DNA from: Impatiens glandulifera
Lineage: Eukaryota > Streptophyta > Magnoliopsida > Ericales > Balsaminaceae
Length of the DNA stretch: 64,000 nucleotides
Assembly (NCBI RefSeq): GCF_907164915.1
Contig: NC_061866.1
Location: 52,511,113-52,575,112 of the forward strand
Direction of reading: 5' to 3'
Positions 49,264 through 60,720 of the stretch are shown piece after piece. Position numbers and translations under genes: made by a program. The number at the start of each line of letters is the position of its first letter. Positions within the stretch are counted from its first letter, which is position 1. The notes beneath the pieces were generated by a model. It was not told where the DNA came from, did not search any database, and was given only the letters and a program-made list of their open reading frames with translations.

Positions 49264-52200
49264 TCATTGAGTTTCGTCACGGCCAAAAATCCTTCGACCG
49301 AATCCACTTTTCGAAAGAAGATTCGATAGAAAAGGTTGCCTTTCGGAACTCCTATTATCATCCTTGTTCGAATTGCTTAGGTTTCTTATAAGAGACCAAT
49401 GAGTCCCAAAATTAGGCTCATAACCGTGTTGTTGCATCGCTTTTAAAACAACCGATGCTCGAACAATGTTATTATTTCCGCAATAATTTCTAATCACAAA
49501 GGTATACATCTCCTCACTCGGAATTTCCCCAATTTCAACCATCATATTCAAAAGTCTTTCGGCTTCTTCAGTTCGCCTTTTCACGCACAACCGTTGAATT
49601 AACATATGCCATGTTATCTTACTTGGCTTCATTTCTCTACCCAACTCTTCAGCATGGAAATCTAGAGCTTCGTCAAGTTGATCACGAGAAACGAGTTGTT
49701 GGATTATTGCATCATAGCTCTCCGAATTCGGTACATTTCCTTTCTTCAACATTATGTTCAAAAGATTTACCGCCCTATCTGTTCTTCCAATCGAACAAAT
49801 CCTTTTAATCAGTGTATCGTAATTAATGTTGTTGGGTATTAGTCCTTTGATAAACATTTGATCGAGAAATCTCAAACCTTCCTCGAGTTTTCCTTGTTTG
49901 AAAAGAACGTCGACTATAGATTTTTGTACAGTCGAAGGATGAATCCAATTTCGTAGCTCCATTTCCCGGCTTAAGTTCATAGCCTTCTTGAGATCTCTAT
50001 TTTCGCATAGGCGGATAATTAAGTTCCTAATATTACGATCACTCGGTTTATAACCTTTTTGTATCACAGTAACCAAATAATCCAATGAACAAGCCGTGTC
50101 CTTGCATTTGGGATGACCGAAGAGGAGAAAATTGTAAGTGTAACTGTCAAACTGAATTTCCTTTTCTTGAAGCTCGTCTAGCAATGAATCAACTAACCAA
50201 CTATTTCCCGTTTTCAAAAGATAGAAAATAAGAACATTATAGAAAACGAGGTTGTCACGGATAATAAGCTCTTTCATATTGAAAGCCATAGCCGCCTTCT
50301 CATTCGAGCACATAAAGCGGACGAGTTTTCTGAAACTCTCAATCGATATATCGATTTTATTTCTAATCAAAATGCCGATCACTTCCCTAACTTTCGTGAA
50401 GTCATTACCTCGACAATAACCTTGGACTAAATCATTGTAAACCTCGGAATCCATAACAAGACCCTTCGATAAAATGTTTTGAAAAACATTAGTCATTTCC
50501 TTGACCATCCCCATCTTACCGAAATAATTCATCAAACCACAATGTAAAGAAACTGACTGCTCGTTCAACACAACCGATTTCAAATACTGAGTAAATCGAT
50601 TGTGATCGTGATTAGCTTGGTGTAACTCGGGAATCAAACGAAGGAGAGTATCCATCTGCGGAACCCACTCCGTATCAAGCGCAACATTGAGCATCGTAAA
50701 AGCTTTCGAAAAGCTTTTCTCATTACAGAAACCTGTTATTAAACTGTCGTAAACCTCTTCCTCCTGAAAGACGAATCCATTCTTTCGAAGCTCGTCAATA
50801 ACTATAACTGCAACTTCGGTAAATCCAACATTGCACAAGTTTTCGACTAAAGAAAGACAAACTGCGGAATCCATCGCGATAGAGAGAAGCTCAATTGCTT
50901 CCGGAATAAATCTTTTGCGACAAAGACATCTCATAAGAACGTTACTATCTGTTGTAGGGATCCATTCGTCTTTACGTGCAATCTCCCATAAATTCCGGAA
51001 AGCCCTCGATTTTCCTCTCTTGCATAAACTACTGATAAGGGAGTTATATGTCTTGCTGTCGACTCTTAAACGTCGTTGCAGCATTCCTTCGAGGACGATC
51101 ATGGCTTTATGTGTGAAACCCTCTTTGGCGAGTGATTGAACAAGCAGGTTTAAGGTTTCTTGATCGAGTTCATTAACCACCTTCAGCATGCTATTGTTTT
51201 TATCCAAGAGATTGGCAATTGTCTTTGTACAAAGTGATTTCAGCAAACTCGATAAAGAAGAAGCCGACAGCTCCTGACCCCATTGTGGCATTTCATTGAG
51301 AATCTCGAGCGCAGTTGAGAGATTTCCATCGGAGCAATGGTTAATTATAAGAGAGTTAAAATCCGGAAAGATTGAATCCCTGAAAACATCACCCACTGTT
51401 TTCTTATAAATAGCAAAATTTGTATGCAGATAAAGTCCGTTGCCAAGATTATCAAAAAACTCTGCTTTTCCCTTATGGTTATCCCTTCGCACTTTAACTG
51501 GATCGAGCCCAAGAAGAACAAACGCTTTCGATAAGGGATCGTCGATAGAGGATAGCCTAGTGAGACCAAGTTCAGCCATCTTACCCACCAATGTTATCAC
51601 TTCATCAAACTGTTTAGCTTCAAAATAGCCTGCTAAGAGAATCCTGAAAGTCGATAAATTTGGGGTAATTCCTACATCGTGCATTTCGTCAAGGATCTGC
51701 TTGGCATTTTCCCATATGCCTTCACGGAAAATGCCACCAATCAAAGCATTGTAAGAGTATAAGCTAGGTTTCAGTTTTCTCGATTGAGCTTCTGATAAAG
51801 AAATCAAAGCATTCTTCAAATCTCTTTCTTGACAGCTCCAACCAATTAAAATACCAAAAGTTATTTCATTAGCTTGAAAATTTATGCTCTCCAATTCTCG
51901 CAAGAAGGAACTAGCTGTTTCTATGTCCGAATTACTGCACAAAGAATATATAATCTTGTTGCCTACTGCCACGCTAGGTGGATTCCCCATTTCTCTAAAG
52001 AAACTATGTAAATCGTCGTAATCTTTCTTCTCACAATATCCAATGGCAATGGCATCAATAATCACTTCACTAGGTTTTGTTCCAAATGCCATTACCTTCC
52101 TCACAAGAGATCTTGCCTCCTGAATGCTTCCATCCTTGCAAAGTAATAGAATGACGTTATCCACATCACTTATTTCTCCAATCCCAAATCCATTCTCCAG

Positions 52201-52974
52201 CATATCGATAAAAACACGAACTGCCATTCGGGTTTTGTTTCCTTGAATCAGGAATTTAAGAAGCAGATTGTAACAAGACAGTGAAGGGACAAGACCTTGA
52301 CTCTTGAATCGATCATACGTTGATATAGAACGATCTAGTTCTCCATCCCTGACGTAATATTCAACTAGATAATCTAGTGGTTCATTACTATCGAACGGAA
52401 TTCCTTTGCTGTTCATTCTGGATTGCAGACACTCGAGCTCCCTAACCAATCCAACTTGGATGAATCTTTGGTACATAAGTTTGCAGGATTGAGAGAGGTG
52501 TATGAAATCCCTAGATTGATCATCAGCCCACTTAAAAATTGCCCACAAACAATTAGCCTTTTTCACTTCAATCTCAAACTTCCCCACGTCAGATTGAAAT
52601 CCAAGCAACAATTCAAGGATATCATCTGGTTTCAGCAATGAATACCGAATGTAGCTTCGAGCAATCTCTGGACACATGTTACAGAGTTCTAAAAGTAAGA
52701 GTTTAAGAGAAGGGTTTGTAAGGGTTTCATCTTTCTTGTCCCATATATATGAACATCTAAGGGTCACCGCTCTTACAAACCCAGAAGCTTTAACTGAAGA
52801 TATTGGTAGTGGTAAGAGATGTTCTTTGGGAGATGATGTATAAGACTGGAAATTAATGGAGGAGATTGAAAGAAATGAGCAAACCCAATCAATGCGGCGT
52901 GTCCGGGTAGAGAAGTTGAAGAGAAGCCGGTGGAAAATAGCTCCTCTGGCGGCTGCAGTGGTTCTGGATATCAT
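49264..52974 (-). CDS. Long P-type pentatricopeptide repeat protein, At5g15280-like, probably mitochondrial
   Basis: One uninterrupted frame of 1,236 residues, as usual for the intronless PPR family. The N terminus (MISRTTAAARGAIFHRLLF, then STRTRR) is Arg/Ser-rich without acidic residues, typical of an organelle presequence. The rest is a long series of 35-residue helical repeats recognisable by motifs such as SYNALIGGIFREG, YNSLISSLCKRGK, VYDSLITGFCNE, VYNDLVQGYCRGND and NYDTLIKRICSIGR. No E, DYW or SMR domain, so it is P-type, predicted to bind organelle RNA. Length and organisation fit Arabidopsis At5g15280 (about 1,227 residues). The ATG at 52974 is the first in frame. A duplicated promoter and first exon from the CCCH-KH gene lies 120-430 bases upstream on the same strand. 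Confidence 0.9.
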   Translation of the reverse strand: MISRTTAAARGAIFHRLLFNFSTRTRRIDWVCSFLSISSINFQSYTSSPKEHLLPLPISSVKASGFVRAVTLRCSYIWDKKDETLTNPSLKLLLLELCNMCPEIARSYIRYSLLKPDDILELLLGFQSDVGKFEIEVKKANCLWAIFKWADDQSRDFIHLSQSCKLMYQRFIQVGLVRELECLQSRMNSKGIPFDSNEPLDYLVEYYVRDGELDRSISTYDRFKSQGLVPSLSCYNLLLKFLIQGNKTRMAVRVFIDMLENGFGIGEISDVDNVILLLCKDGSIQEARSLVRKVMAFGTKPSEVIIDAIAIGYCEKKDYDDLHSFFREMGNPPSVAVGNKIIYSLCSNSDIETASSFLRELESINFQANEITFGILIGWSCQERDLKNALISLSEAQSRKLKPSLYSYNALIGGIFREGIWENAKQILDEMHDVGITPNLSTFRILLAGYFEAKQFDEVITLVGKMAELGLTRLSSIDDPLSKAFVLLGLDPVKVRRDNHKGKAEFFDNLGNGLYLHTNFAIYKKTVGDVFRDSIFPDFNSLIINHCSDGNLSTALEILNEMPQWGQELSASSLSSLLKSLCTKTIANLLDKNNSMLKVVNELDQETLNLLVQSLAKEGFTHKAMIVLEGMLQRRLRVDSKTYNSLISSLCKRGKSRAFRNLWEIARKDEWIPTTDSNVLMRCLCRKRFIPEAIELLSIAMDSAVCLSLVENLCNVGFTEVAVIVIDELRKNGFVFQEEEVYDSLITGFCNEKSFSKAFTMLNVALDTEWVPQMDTLLRLIPELHQANHDHNRFTQYLKSVVLNEQSVSLHCGLMNYFGKMGMVKEMTNVFQNILSKGLVMDSEVYNDLVQGYCRGNDFTKVREVIGILIRNKIDISIESFRKLVRFMCSNEKAAMAFNMKELIIRDNLVFYNVLIFYLLKTGNSWLVDSLLDELQEKEIQFDSYTYNFLLFGHPKCKDTACSLDYLVTVIQKGYKPSDRNIRNLIIRLCENRDLKKAMNLSREMELRNWIHPSTVQKSIVDVLFKQGKLEEGLRFLDQMFIKGLIPNNINYDTLIKRICSIGRTDRAVNLLNIMLKKGNVPNSESYDAIIQQLVSRDQLDEALDFHAEELGREMKPSKITWHMLIQRLCVKRRTEEAERLLNMMVEIGEIPSEEMYTFVIRNYCGNNNIVRASVVLKAMQQHGYEPNFGTHWSLIRNLSNSNKDDNRSSERQPFLSNLLSKSGFGRRIFGRDETQ

Positions 52975-53089
52975 CTCCGTTTGCTTTAATCTCTACAGAA
53001 AGTTGAATCCCATGTAGCATGGCTGTCAAACAGGCGAGTTAACTCGCAATTTCAATCTTTTAGAGATCCAAAACGAAAATCATTTGGAA

Positions 53090-53400
53090 TTTTGAACTAT
53101 AGTAGATATGAAACATTGCAGGAATAGAAGTTTATGGGTAAAAGAGAAATAAGCAAAATATAATAATAACCTTGCTTATGATTTCTTAAATCCTCCATTG
53201 GAAACGAATGTACCGTTTAGGTTCCCTTTCTTCCGTCCGTTCTCCATCGCCGCTTAAGAAAGTTAATAAACCCATTGCCTGAGCTATTCACCTACTTCAG
53301 TGAATCATCTTCAATCTTCTGAATGGAAAAACCATGAAAAGGAATTCTAGTTTTAGGGTTTTCCAATTTCTGGAGGGAGGGACGACCATCGTCGACGAAC
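53090..53400 (-). pseudogene. Duplicated promoter, 5' leader and exon 1 of the CCCH-KH gene
   Basis: Minus-strand copy of 31,575-32,045: start codon at 53247, exon 1 codons MENGRKKG..., donor GT at 53169-53170 (GCAAG|GTTATT), and upstream shared blocks 'gagctattcacctacttcag' and 'agggttttccaa'. The copied exon 1 acquired an in-frame TAA (53176-53178), so it encodes only a 23-residue peptide. The zinc-finger exons are not present. It sits directly upstream of the PPR gene on the same strand and could act as that gene's promoter and leader. Confidence 0.85.
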
Positions 53401-54837
53401 AGGCAGAGACGAGCTGAGATGAGGAGAACACCTGCAATTCAGGCGAAACCTGTGACCCGACCCGACCCAGTTGCCCATATCCGTAACCGATTTCATTCTT
53501 TCAGAAAAACTAACTTTTTATTAAAAAAAATAAAAACGAGGTTAATTTATTGAAAGTTACCTCATTCCATCGCTAATTACCCACCACTTATATGAAATTG
53601 TTATTTTTTTTTTAAAAAATAATTATTAATTGTCATTAATTTAAATAAAAAAATTATATATAAATAATTCAAAATAATGAAATGAAAATTTAAATTTTAA
53701 ATAATAAATAATAAAACAAATTTATTAAAATTAAAATTAGTATAAATTTAAAACAAATATTATTAGACAAATATATATATTTAAAATCTCACTACAAAAA
53801 AAAAAAATTGAGAACTTTTGGTATGAGTGTGGTTATATTTTAAAATTTACCTGATTTCACATCAAAATTAATCTATGTTTAGATTTGGATTATTAATGTT
53901 GGCTTGTTTGATATTTGGTTATTTTGAGGGAAAAGGTTGAGGATTTTTTTTTTTTTTAAAAAATAATGAAGAAATAGGTTATTAGTTAAATTAGCATAAC
54001 ATCTTTTATTTAAATTTTAAATTTTATAAAAATAAAGTATATAGATTTTAACAATTTTGTGTTGAATTGAGTGATTTGATTACTATGGTTTATTGTACTG
54101 ACTAAAAAAATCTTGATCATGAATTAAAAAATATTATTTTTATTTTTAAATTAAAAAAATAATAAATAATTTTTAAATATAATAATAATAATTAATTTCT
54201 AATTCGGAGATATACTGTAATCATCTCCCGTAGACATCATATTTTGTCACTCAGTTAGATTATTACGCTTGAACTTTCGAAAACTTTCATATTCGGGATT
54301 AAAATCAACGGAAGTGTTTGGATTATTGTTGTAGTTATCCATAATAATTTAGTATTAATTATAGATAATTGTAAGCAAATGAAGATAATTAGTAAAAATA
54401 GAGAAAATTGTGATTTTTTTGTGCTCCGAAATATAGCAAGAGTGATCCCTATTTGTAGATCTCGAAAAATTATGAATTTTAATATATATATATATTTTTT
54501 AAAAAAAAAAATTATAAATAATATTAAAATTGAGTTTCAAAGATGAGAGATAACAAATGGTAACATTTGATTGGATGACTTTGGTTGTGATTTTTATCAT
54601 AATTTAAAAAAAAAAAAAAAAACCTAATGACATGATTGTGGTTTTGGTCATGGAATAACTAACCATTTAGTCATAATAAATTGACAAAATCAACCATAAC
54701 CAGCATCATGACTCATTTTATGGGTCATGGATAAGAATGCTCTTAAACACGATGTGATAAGATTAGTTGTTTAGATAAAAATGGTGTGATTTTATTTAGT
54801 ATTGGAATTTTAATAGAAATAGCCTAGAAAATTCAGG

Positions 54838-55045
54838 TTTTGTTTGGATTGAGTTTTTAAAAATTAAGAGAAAATAATAATAATTGTTAATGATTTTGAA
54901 AATGTAATAATTACTTTTAGTAAAAAGATTTAAATATATATATATATATATATAAATAAAATAAAAATTAATATTTTAAAATATAAGATGTTTTAGTATT
55001 TTAATTAATAAAATAAGTAAAGTAATTGTTGAAAATTGATTAATT
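54838..55045. repeat. AT-rich dispersed repeat (member 1)
   Basis: Begins 'tttggattgagtttttaaaa' and passes through 'ttttgaaaat', 'aaataaaa', 'attttaaaata', 'ttaataaa' and 'taagt' blocks. The same order occurs at 55,470-55,660 ('tttggattcgagttttaaaa') and, inverted, near 61,560-61,690. No clear terminal repeats; possibly a degenerate MITE. Confidence 0.4.
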
Positions 55046-55469
55046 AAAAAATTAATTTTACTTTAGTTTTGTAAACTGCACGTTTGAGTTGAGTAATTTG
55101 TCGCATCATTTTTCTGTTGTTTTAGTTTTGACATTAGTATACTTAAAATGTGACATCTAAATGTGCTTAAAAATTGACTTATTATATGAGTTGATTTGGC
55201 TTGTTTGATAACTTCAATTAAAATGTTAAAATGCCGAATAACTCATAAAATATCAGTATTTATTTTAAAATATTTAATTACTAAAAAAAACTACATCAAT
55301 CAAGCTGTCTGAGAGTTTAAACATATAAAAACTACAGTAAAAATTGTTGAATAAAAATAAAAATTGAACAATATATTTTGAGGAATTATTTATCAGGATA
55401 AGTAGTCAGAAACAACAGGATTCATAGCATTGAATGGTGTGATGATGAACATGAAAGTCAGTGTCACAA

Positions 55470-55660
55470 TATAGGCTTCTTTGGATTCGAGTTTTAAAAA
55501 AAATATAATTATTTGAAAAGTAACGATGGGAGTTATTTTGAAAATTAGGATTTGTTTGGTAAAAAATGAAAGTGTAAATATATAATGATAAAATAAAATT
55601 AATAATTTAAAATAAAATATATTTTTATATGTTATTAATAAATTAAGTGATAATAGATTA
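55470..55660. repeat. AT-rich dispersed repeat (member 2)
   Basis: Second copy of the block at 54,838-55,045, sharing its starting motif and the order of internal AT blocks. Confidence 0.4.
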
Positions 55661-56439
55661 TATTATAATTAATGTTTATATTTTTTTATTCAACACTTAT
55701 AAATGTAAATATTTTCATTATAATGTCCAAATATATATATTCTTTTATATGTTGTAGTGAAATTTATTTTTATAAATCACATCACGGCTTATATTTGTCT
55801 TTTAACTATCGATTATTAGATTAATGGTAATTTATAACAAATTAAATGTATACTCAATTAATTTTCACTAAATTTTTGAGATCTATATTTACAAATAATT
55901 GATAAAAAAAAATCTAGATATACAATATTAATTTTACACAGGAATTATATTCTTTTATGGGAGATTAGCTATGAAAATTAGAGTTAGGTGTTTTAAACCA
56001 AACAAAAATAATATTATTATTTTTAATATTTTTTGGTTAGAGTAGTTGTATTTTGCGTTATATTAAATAAATATAATAATTTATATTATTTTTTAACAAA
56101 AATAAGATAATTTAGTTGATTATACTAACAATATTATTAGTGTTATTATTTTTCTGATTTTGAGTATGGATGAGCTTAGCTTTACACTAGGGCTGGGCCA
56201 ATGAATACAAAAATGACAAATTAATGCAAAAGAAGTAAAATGAAAGCTTTGAAAGTATTGTTAATTGGTATGGATATAATTAAGAGAAACTTTATATCTT
56301 CAAATAAAAATGATAATACAATGATATATATGAAACACATCCAATATTAATGATTGGAATAATTTTAATATATTATCAAATAAACCTAGAAGAGGACTTT
56401 ATTTAATTGATAATAAACAAATAAATGGTAATTAATTAA

Positions 56440-56976
56440 TTAAATCCGAAAGATCCGCTTACAGGCCTTGAGTAACTTAGAATGCGGTTTGTTCTTGGAT
56501 GATGATCCTCTTCCTCTTCCTCCTCCTCCTCCGTGTATAGCTTGAGGTGGGGGAGAAAGAGGAAGAAAGTTATCATGGATTCTGCAATACCTCTCTGAAA
56601 CAGAGCAAGATCTCCTCATCGAAAATACCCTTTTCACGGCAGAAGAAAAAGAAGTGATCATAATTGGCTCGTCGTCCTCATCTGGCTGCCCAAACCGGTG
56701 GGAATCAGAGTGGCCGGCGCCGGCGCCGGCAGTGGGACTCTTCCGACTGAGTATCACGCCAAACACTTCACCTTTGATATCCTCATCATCATCTGTTTCT
56801 TGGGTGTTGATGAGCTTTAGGCTTCTTCTTCTTTTACTGTTCATGTTCATGTCCATGTTCATGTTCATGTCCAAATCATCAGAGAATATTGGGTCTAGAT
56901 CTGCTGGCATAATGTCGTCTAAGGATCTTAATGAGTTAGTTTTGGTCACCATCTTCATCTTTGAATATCCACTCAT
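56440..56976 (-). CDS. Uncharacterised plant protein with SVSERYCRIHD motif
   Basis: Single-exon frame of 178 residues. I do not recognise a named family. Visible: an acidic N-terminal third, a DMNMNMDMNMN repeat coded by a hexanucleotide tandem (about 56,838-56,870), a basic KRRR cluster, an Ala/Gly stretch, then the best conserved-looking part AVKRVFSMRR followed by SCSVSERYCRIHDN, a Gly/Arg patch and a basic C terminus KLLKACKRIFRI. Similar short proteins ending in KLLKACKRLF occur in many flowering plants to my recollection, without known function. No signal peptide or membrane segment. The ATG at 56976 is the first in frame. Codon content is clearly less AT-rich than the flanks, supporting a real gene. 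Confidence 0.75.
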   Translation of the reverse strand: MSGYSKMKMVTKTNSLRSLDDIMPADLDPIFSDDLDMNMNMDMNMNSKRRRSLKLINTQETDDDEDIKGEVFGVILSRKSPTAGAGAGHSDSHRFGQPDEDDEPIMITSFSSAVKRVFSMRRSCSVSERYCRIHDNFLPLSPPPQAIHGGGGGRGRGSSSKNKPHSKLLKACKRIFRI

Positions 56977-57531
56977 GTTGTTGCCCAGCCCAACCCTAAT
57001 ATATATATTATTAATGAATTAGATCGATGATGAATGAGATCGAGGAGATTGAATGGACAAAGTATGGCTGTCTGTGTGTGGTCTGAGTGGGAGTGATACT
57101 AATAATAATATCTGCATGCTTTGGCTTTTAGCCAATCTCATCACTTTATTCAGATATTCAACATCCATACATGTTTCTCTCATTATTAGAGCTAAGAAAT
57201 TCATGTTTCATATTATTTTCAAAATAATTATAGCTTAAAACCCTTTAAATTAAAATAAGTGTTATAAATTGAGAATTATACTACCATTCTACATTTATAA
57301 AAAAATAATATTTATTTTACATTAAATTAAATAAAAGTTATTTGTTTATATGAATAAAATTGGAGGAGAATAGTGCTAAATTATTGTGGAAATAAATGAT
57401 TTTTTTTTTTTTTAAGTATTATTGCAAGAGAGAAAAAATGTGTAGACAAGAAATGGGAGTTTGCAGGGGTGGTGTGGGACTATGGAAAAGGGATTGGACA
57501 TGGAATTGAACTATGAAATGACTGGACTTGT

Positions 57532-57545
57532 TTATATATATATAT

Positions 57546-57624
<79 letters not shown>
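57532..57624. repeat. (TA)n microsatellite with AAT interruptions
   Basis: Over 90 bases of alternating TA interrupted twice by 'aaa'. Lies about 560 bases upstream of the 178-residue gene. Confidence 0.95.
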
Positions 57625-57626
<2 letters not shown>

Positions 57627-59004
57627 AATTTTTTTAATTTTTTTATTTTTGTAAATTAAGCTGTGTTTAACAATGTATATTATTGAATTTGAGTTCAAAT
57701 GTTCGCCCACTTCCAATTAGGTCAAATGGTTTTTTTTTTTTATCATTCACACAAAAACACTGGTATAGTAAGTTGTTAATGTTTTTTCTTTTTTTTAAAA
57801 TGGTTGATATATAATAAAAAATAGTTAAGCACATATATATGAGTCCACATATTATAAAGATGATAGACTTTATGTTTCTATTTTGCTTTTACTTAGTTTA
57901 ATGTAAAATAAATAGATTATTGATAAATATAATTGTTCTATAAAACACCATTTTTATGTATGAATGTGGCTCACATTGGTGTTTTTGTTATTGTCAATAT
58001 TTGCTAGTATATATCCAAAGGCTTTATAGCCAGCCACATATATAACATATGATATCAATATTATACATCAAATTGACTCCTTCAATATAACATCTTTAAT
58101 TTATGGAATTACATAATAAACATCTTTTACAAATTAATAAATAAATTTGAAATATCTATTCAACTTTATGCATCAAATTAACATTTATCCTTCAAATTAA
58201 TTTTATTTATATTTATTTATTTATTTACCACCTGTCTAGATAGACACATGCAACCCCTATGTGGGCAAGGGCATGCATGGCTTCATGACCTGGAATATTA
58301 ATTAGCTACCTTATCTTTATTTTTTTATTTTATTTTTAAAACATTATTATAACATCTCAATTTCCATAACAATAATACTAATTTCAAATATATATAATAT
58401 CTTGATTCTTGAGTAATGGAGAACAAAGATAGATGCAATTGAGAAGATTAGTTTGTTTTTATTGCAATGTTTATTAATATTTTGATATACGTTTATTCTC
58501 GAAATAACCATGTTATCCCACAATAATGTTCTTTTTTAATAGAAGATTTTTTTTAATTAACTTTTTTAATATGATTCATTATTTTGGATGCACGCGGGTC
58601 TCATTTACAAGATTTTTTTTTTAAAGAAATATATATTATAATATGAGAGTAAAATTGACTCATTTTGTGAGAGTAAAAAAGATTTATAGTTGTTTAATGT
58701 ACTTGTAAAATTGTATTTGATTAAATGTGTCCGAAGCACATATTCAGGGACCGAATCCAAAAATTAGAATTGAGGCGAACTTAAAAAAAGTTAAAATATA
58801 CTTAAAAAAAATAGCCGAACATTTTTTTAAAATTAGATAAATGAATTAAATTTAAAAGAATTATGAAATTATGAATAATGTCATGTTTGTTAAATTTTTT
58901 TGGTTATAATATGGAGACTTAAGACATCCTCTTCTTAACATATACGCCCATTTATTTAAATTAGTTAGATATTTAATTAAATTTATTGTAATTTTAAAGA
59001 TAAG

Positions 59005-59098
59005 TTGTTATAGTTTAGTTGTTAAAAGATAAAAACTTAATTGGTTATGAGTTGAAATCCCTAAAAAAAAAAAAAATCTTTTTTTTTTTTTTTTTTCC
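59005..59098 (+). mobile_element. SINE-like fragment
   Basis: A-box match tagtttagttg (59021-59031 approx.) and a B-box-like gttgaaatcc about 40 bases later, followed by A- and T-runs. This spacing matches the SINE at 19,707. Ends and target duplications were not resolved. Confidence 0.45.
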
Positions 59099-60534
59099 CG
59101 AGGGCCAAAACTCCACTGCTTTGCATAGATTTGAGGTGGATGGCTTGATAATATAAAACCAGTGTATAAACAAATAAATAAATTTGTTTTCACAAAAAAT
59201 AATAAACAATAAATAGTTGTTGATCAAATAAATTGATTTATACAGTCATCTGGGCTTTCAAATTATATCCTATACTTGACTAAAATAGGCCCAAATAAAT
59301 AATTGGGCTGATGGAAACTGGAATAGGTTAAAATTCTTCTTAATGAATTTTGTAGCTTGTAATTTAGATTCATGTCCAAGTCATTTAAGATTCCTATGAA
59401 TTTTTTTTTTGTTTTGAAAAAGTAAAAATAATGGGATATAATTATATAAATGTATATTAAAATAATAATAATAATAATAATTGTAATAGGTAGGGTAGAG
59501 AATGAATGATACCAAACAGAGGAAAGAATGGATAATCCCATTGGGCAATGACTAGGATTTCCATCACTGCTTCTTCTATTGGGCCCACTTCCCAAAAAAG
59601 TTCAAGCCCACATAAATAAATAAATAATTAATTAATTAACATATTCGTGTGAACATTATTGACTTATCATGGCGGATCCATCTAATAATTCTTGTCTGGT
59701 TTTTTCTATTATTTTTTAATAATCATCCAATATTTATATATTTTTATTTTATTCTTACAAAATTTAAAGTAATTCAATCAATTAAAACTCTAAATAATTA
59801 TAAATAATTCAACATCAAACAAGCACCTGAACTATAATTACTTAAAAAAAAATCTATTGGGTTTAGACTCTCTTTTTGATCACTAGTGATTAGTCAGTAT
59901 TTTTAAACTTTATGAAAAAAAAATTAAAAAATCCAAAAAAATCATTCATCAATTTCAGTGCGGATCTCCTTTAATATATAGAGAGAATTAAAAGCCATTT
60001 TAAATAGCATATATATCAATTTTTTGTGATTAGTAGCAACAAGATGATTGAAAAGACCAAGTAATTTAAATGACTAACAATATAAATGAATGGAACTAAT
60101 AATTTTATTTTTATACTTAATATTTATTTATAACATGTGATTTTAAAAATAATTAAAAGAGTATGAGAAATATATAAGTATTATTTTCAATTAAAACTTA
60201 ATAACTAAATATACTAATAAAATGATTAATATAAAAAAATCAAATAAAAAATAGACGAAAAGATGTTGTTTTAAGATTTTTTTGTATTAATCTAAAAATA
60301 TTTTAACAAAAAGATTAAAACCATATTTTTAATGTTAAGTTAAATTTACTATAAATATAAATAAACTAACATTACTAATATTAGTTTTTATGTATTTAAA
60401 AAAATATATTTATGTAAATTTAATATACAAGAAGTAATTAATTAACTGACTCTAACCACTTGCATGTGTTATTGTAGATATTAATTATATATAAATAATT
60501 GAATTAATTGATTGTAAGACTCATTAGTAGTAAG

Positions 60535-60720
60535 ATAAAATGTTCACATCTTTTTGCCATATAACTTGTCTCATTGATGTCTTGAATTCGAGTTCATCGC
60601 GTAGACATCAGTGTGTTTGCGAAATATTTGAATTAGTCTTATTTTTTTTTTTTAAGTGTATTTGCATATGATGTGTTTAACCCACGATAATTAATCTTAT
60701 TTTAACGCAATCAACATTAA
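60535..60720 (+). mobile_element. SINE-like fragment related to 19,707
   Basis: Shares with the SINE at 19,707 the B-box region 'cttgaattcgag', a following 'gtgtgtttgcg' and a 'ttaatct...attttaac' end, but has lost a clear A box and has an internal T-run. Confidence 0.5.

Larger units (their letters stand above)
53401..56439. other. Intergenic, AT-rich, with dispersed repeats
   Basis: About 3 kb with no gene. Contains A/T runs, a (TA)n tract near 54,934-54,954, and two related AT-rich blocks at 54,838-55,045 and 55,470-55,660. Confidence 0.65.

Noticed and set aside
49264..52974. PPR protein as an RNA editing factor
   Set aside because: No E/E+ or DYW domain at the C terminus; P-type repeats only.
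57650..57735. Another SINE end near 57,690
   Set aside because: Only a weak B-box-like 'atttgagttc' and a T-run; no A box or duplication.
59263..59595. A 110-codon minus-strand frame
   Set aside because: It runs through poly-T and (AAT)n sequence, giving Ile/Tyr runs; composition artefact.
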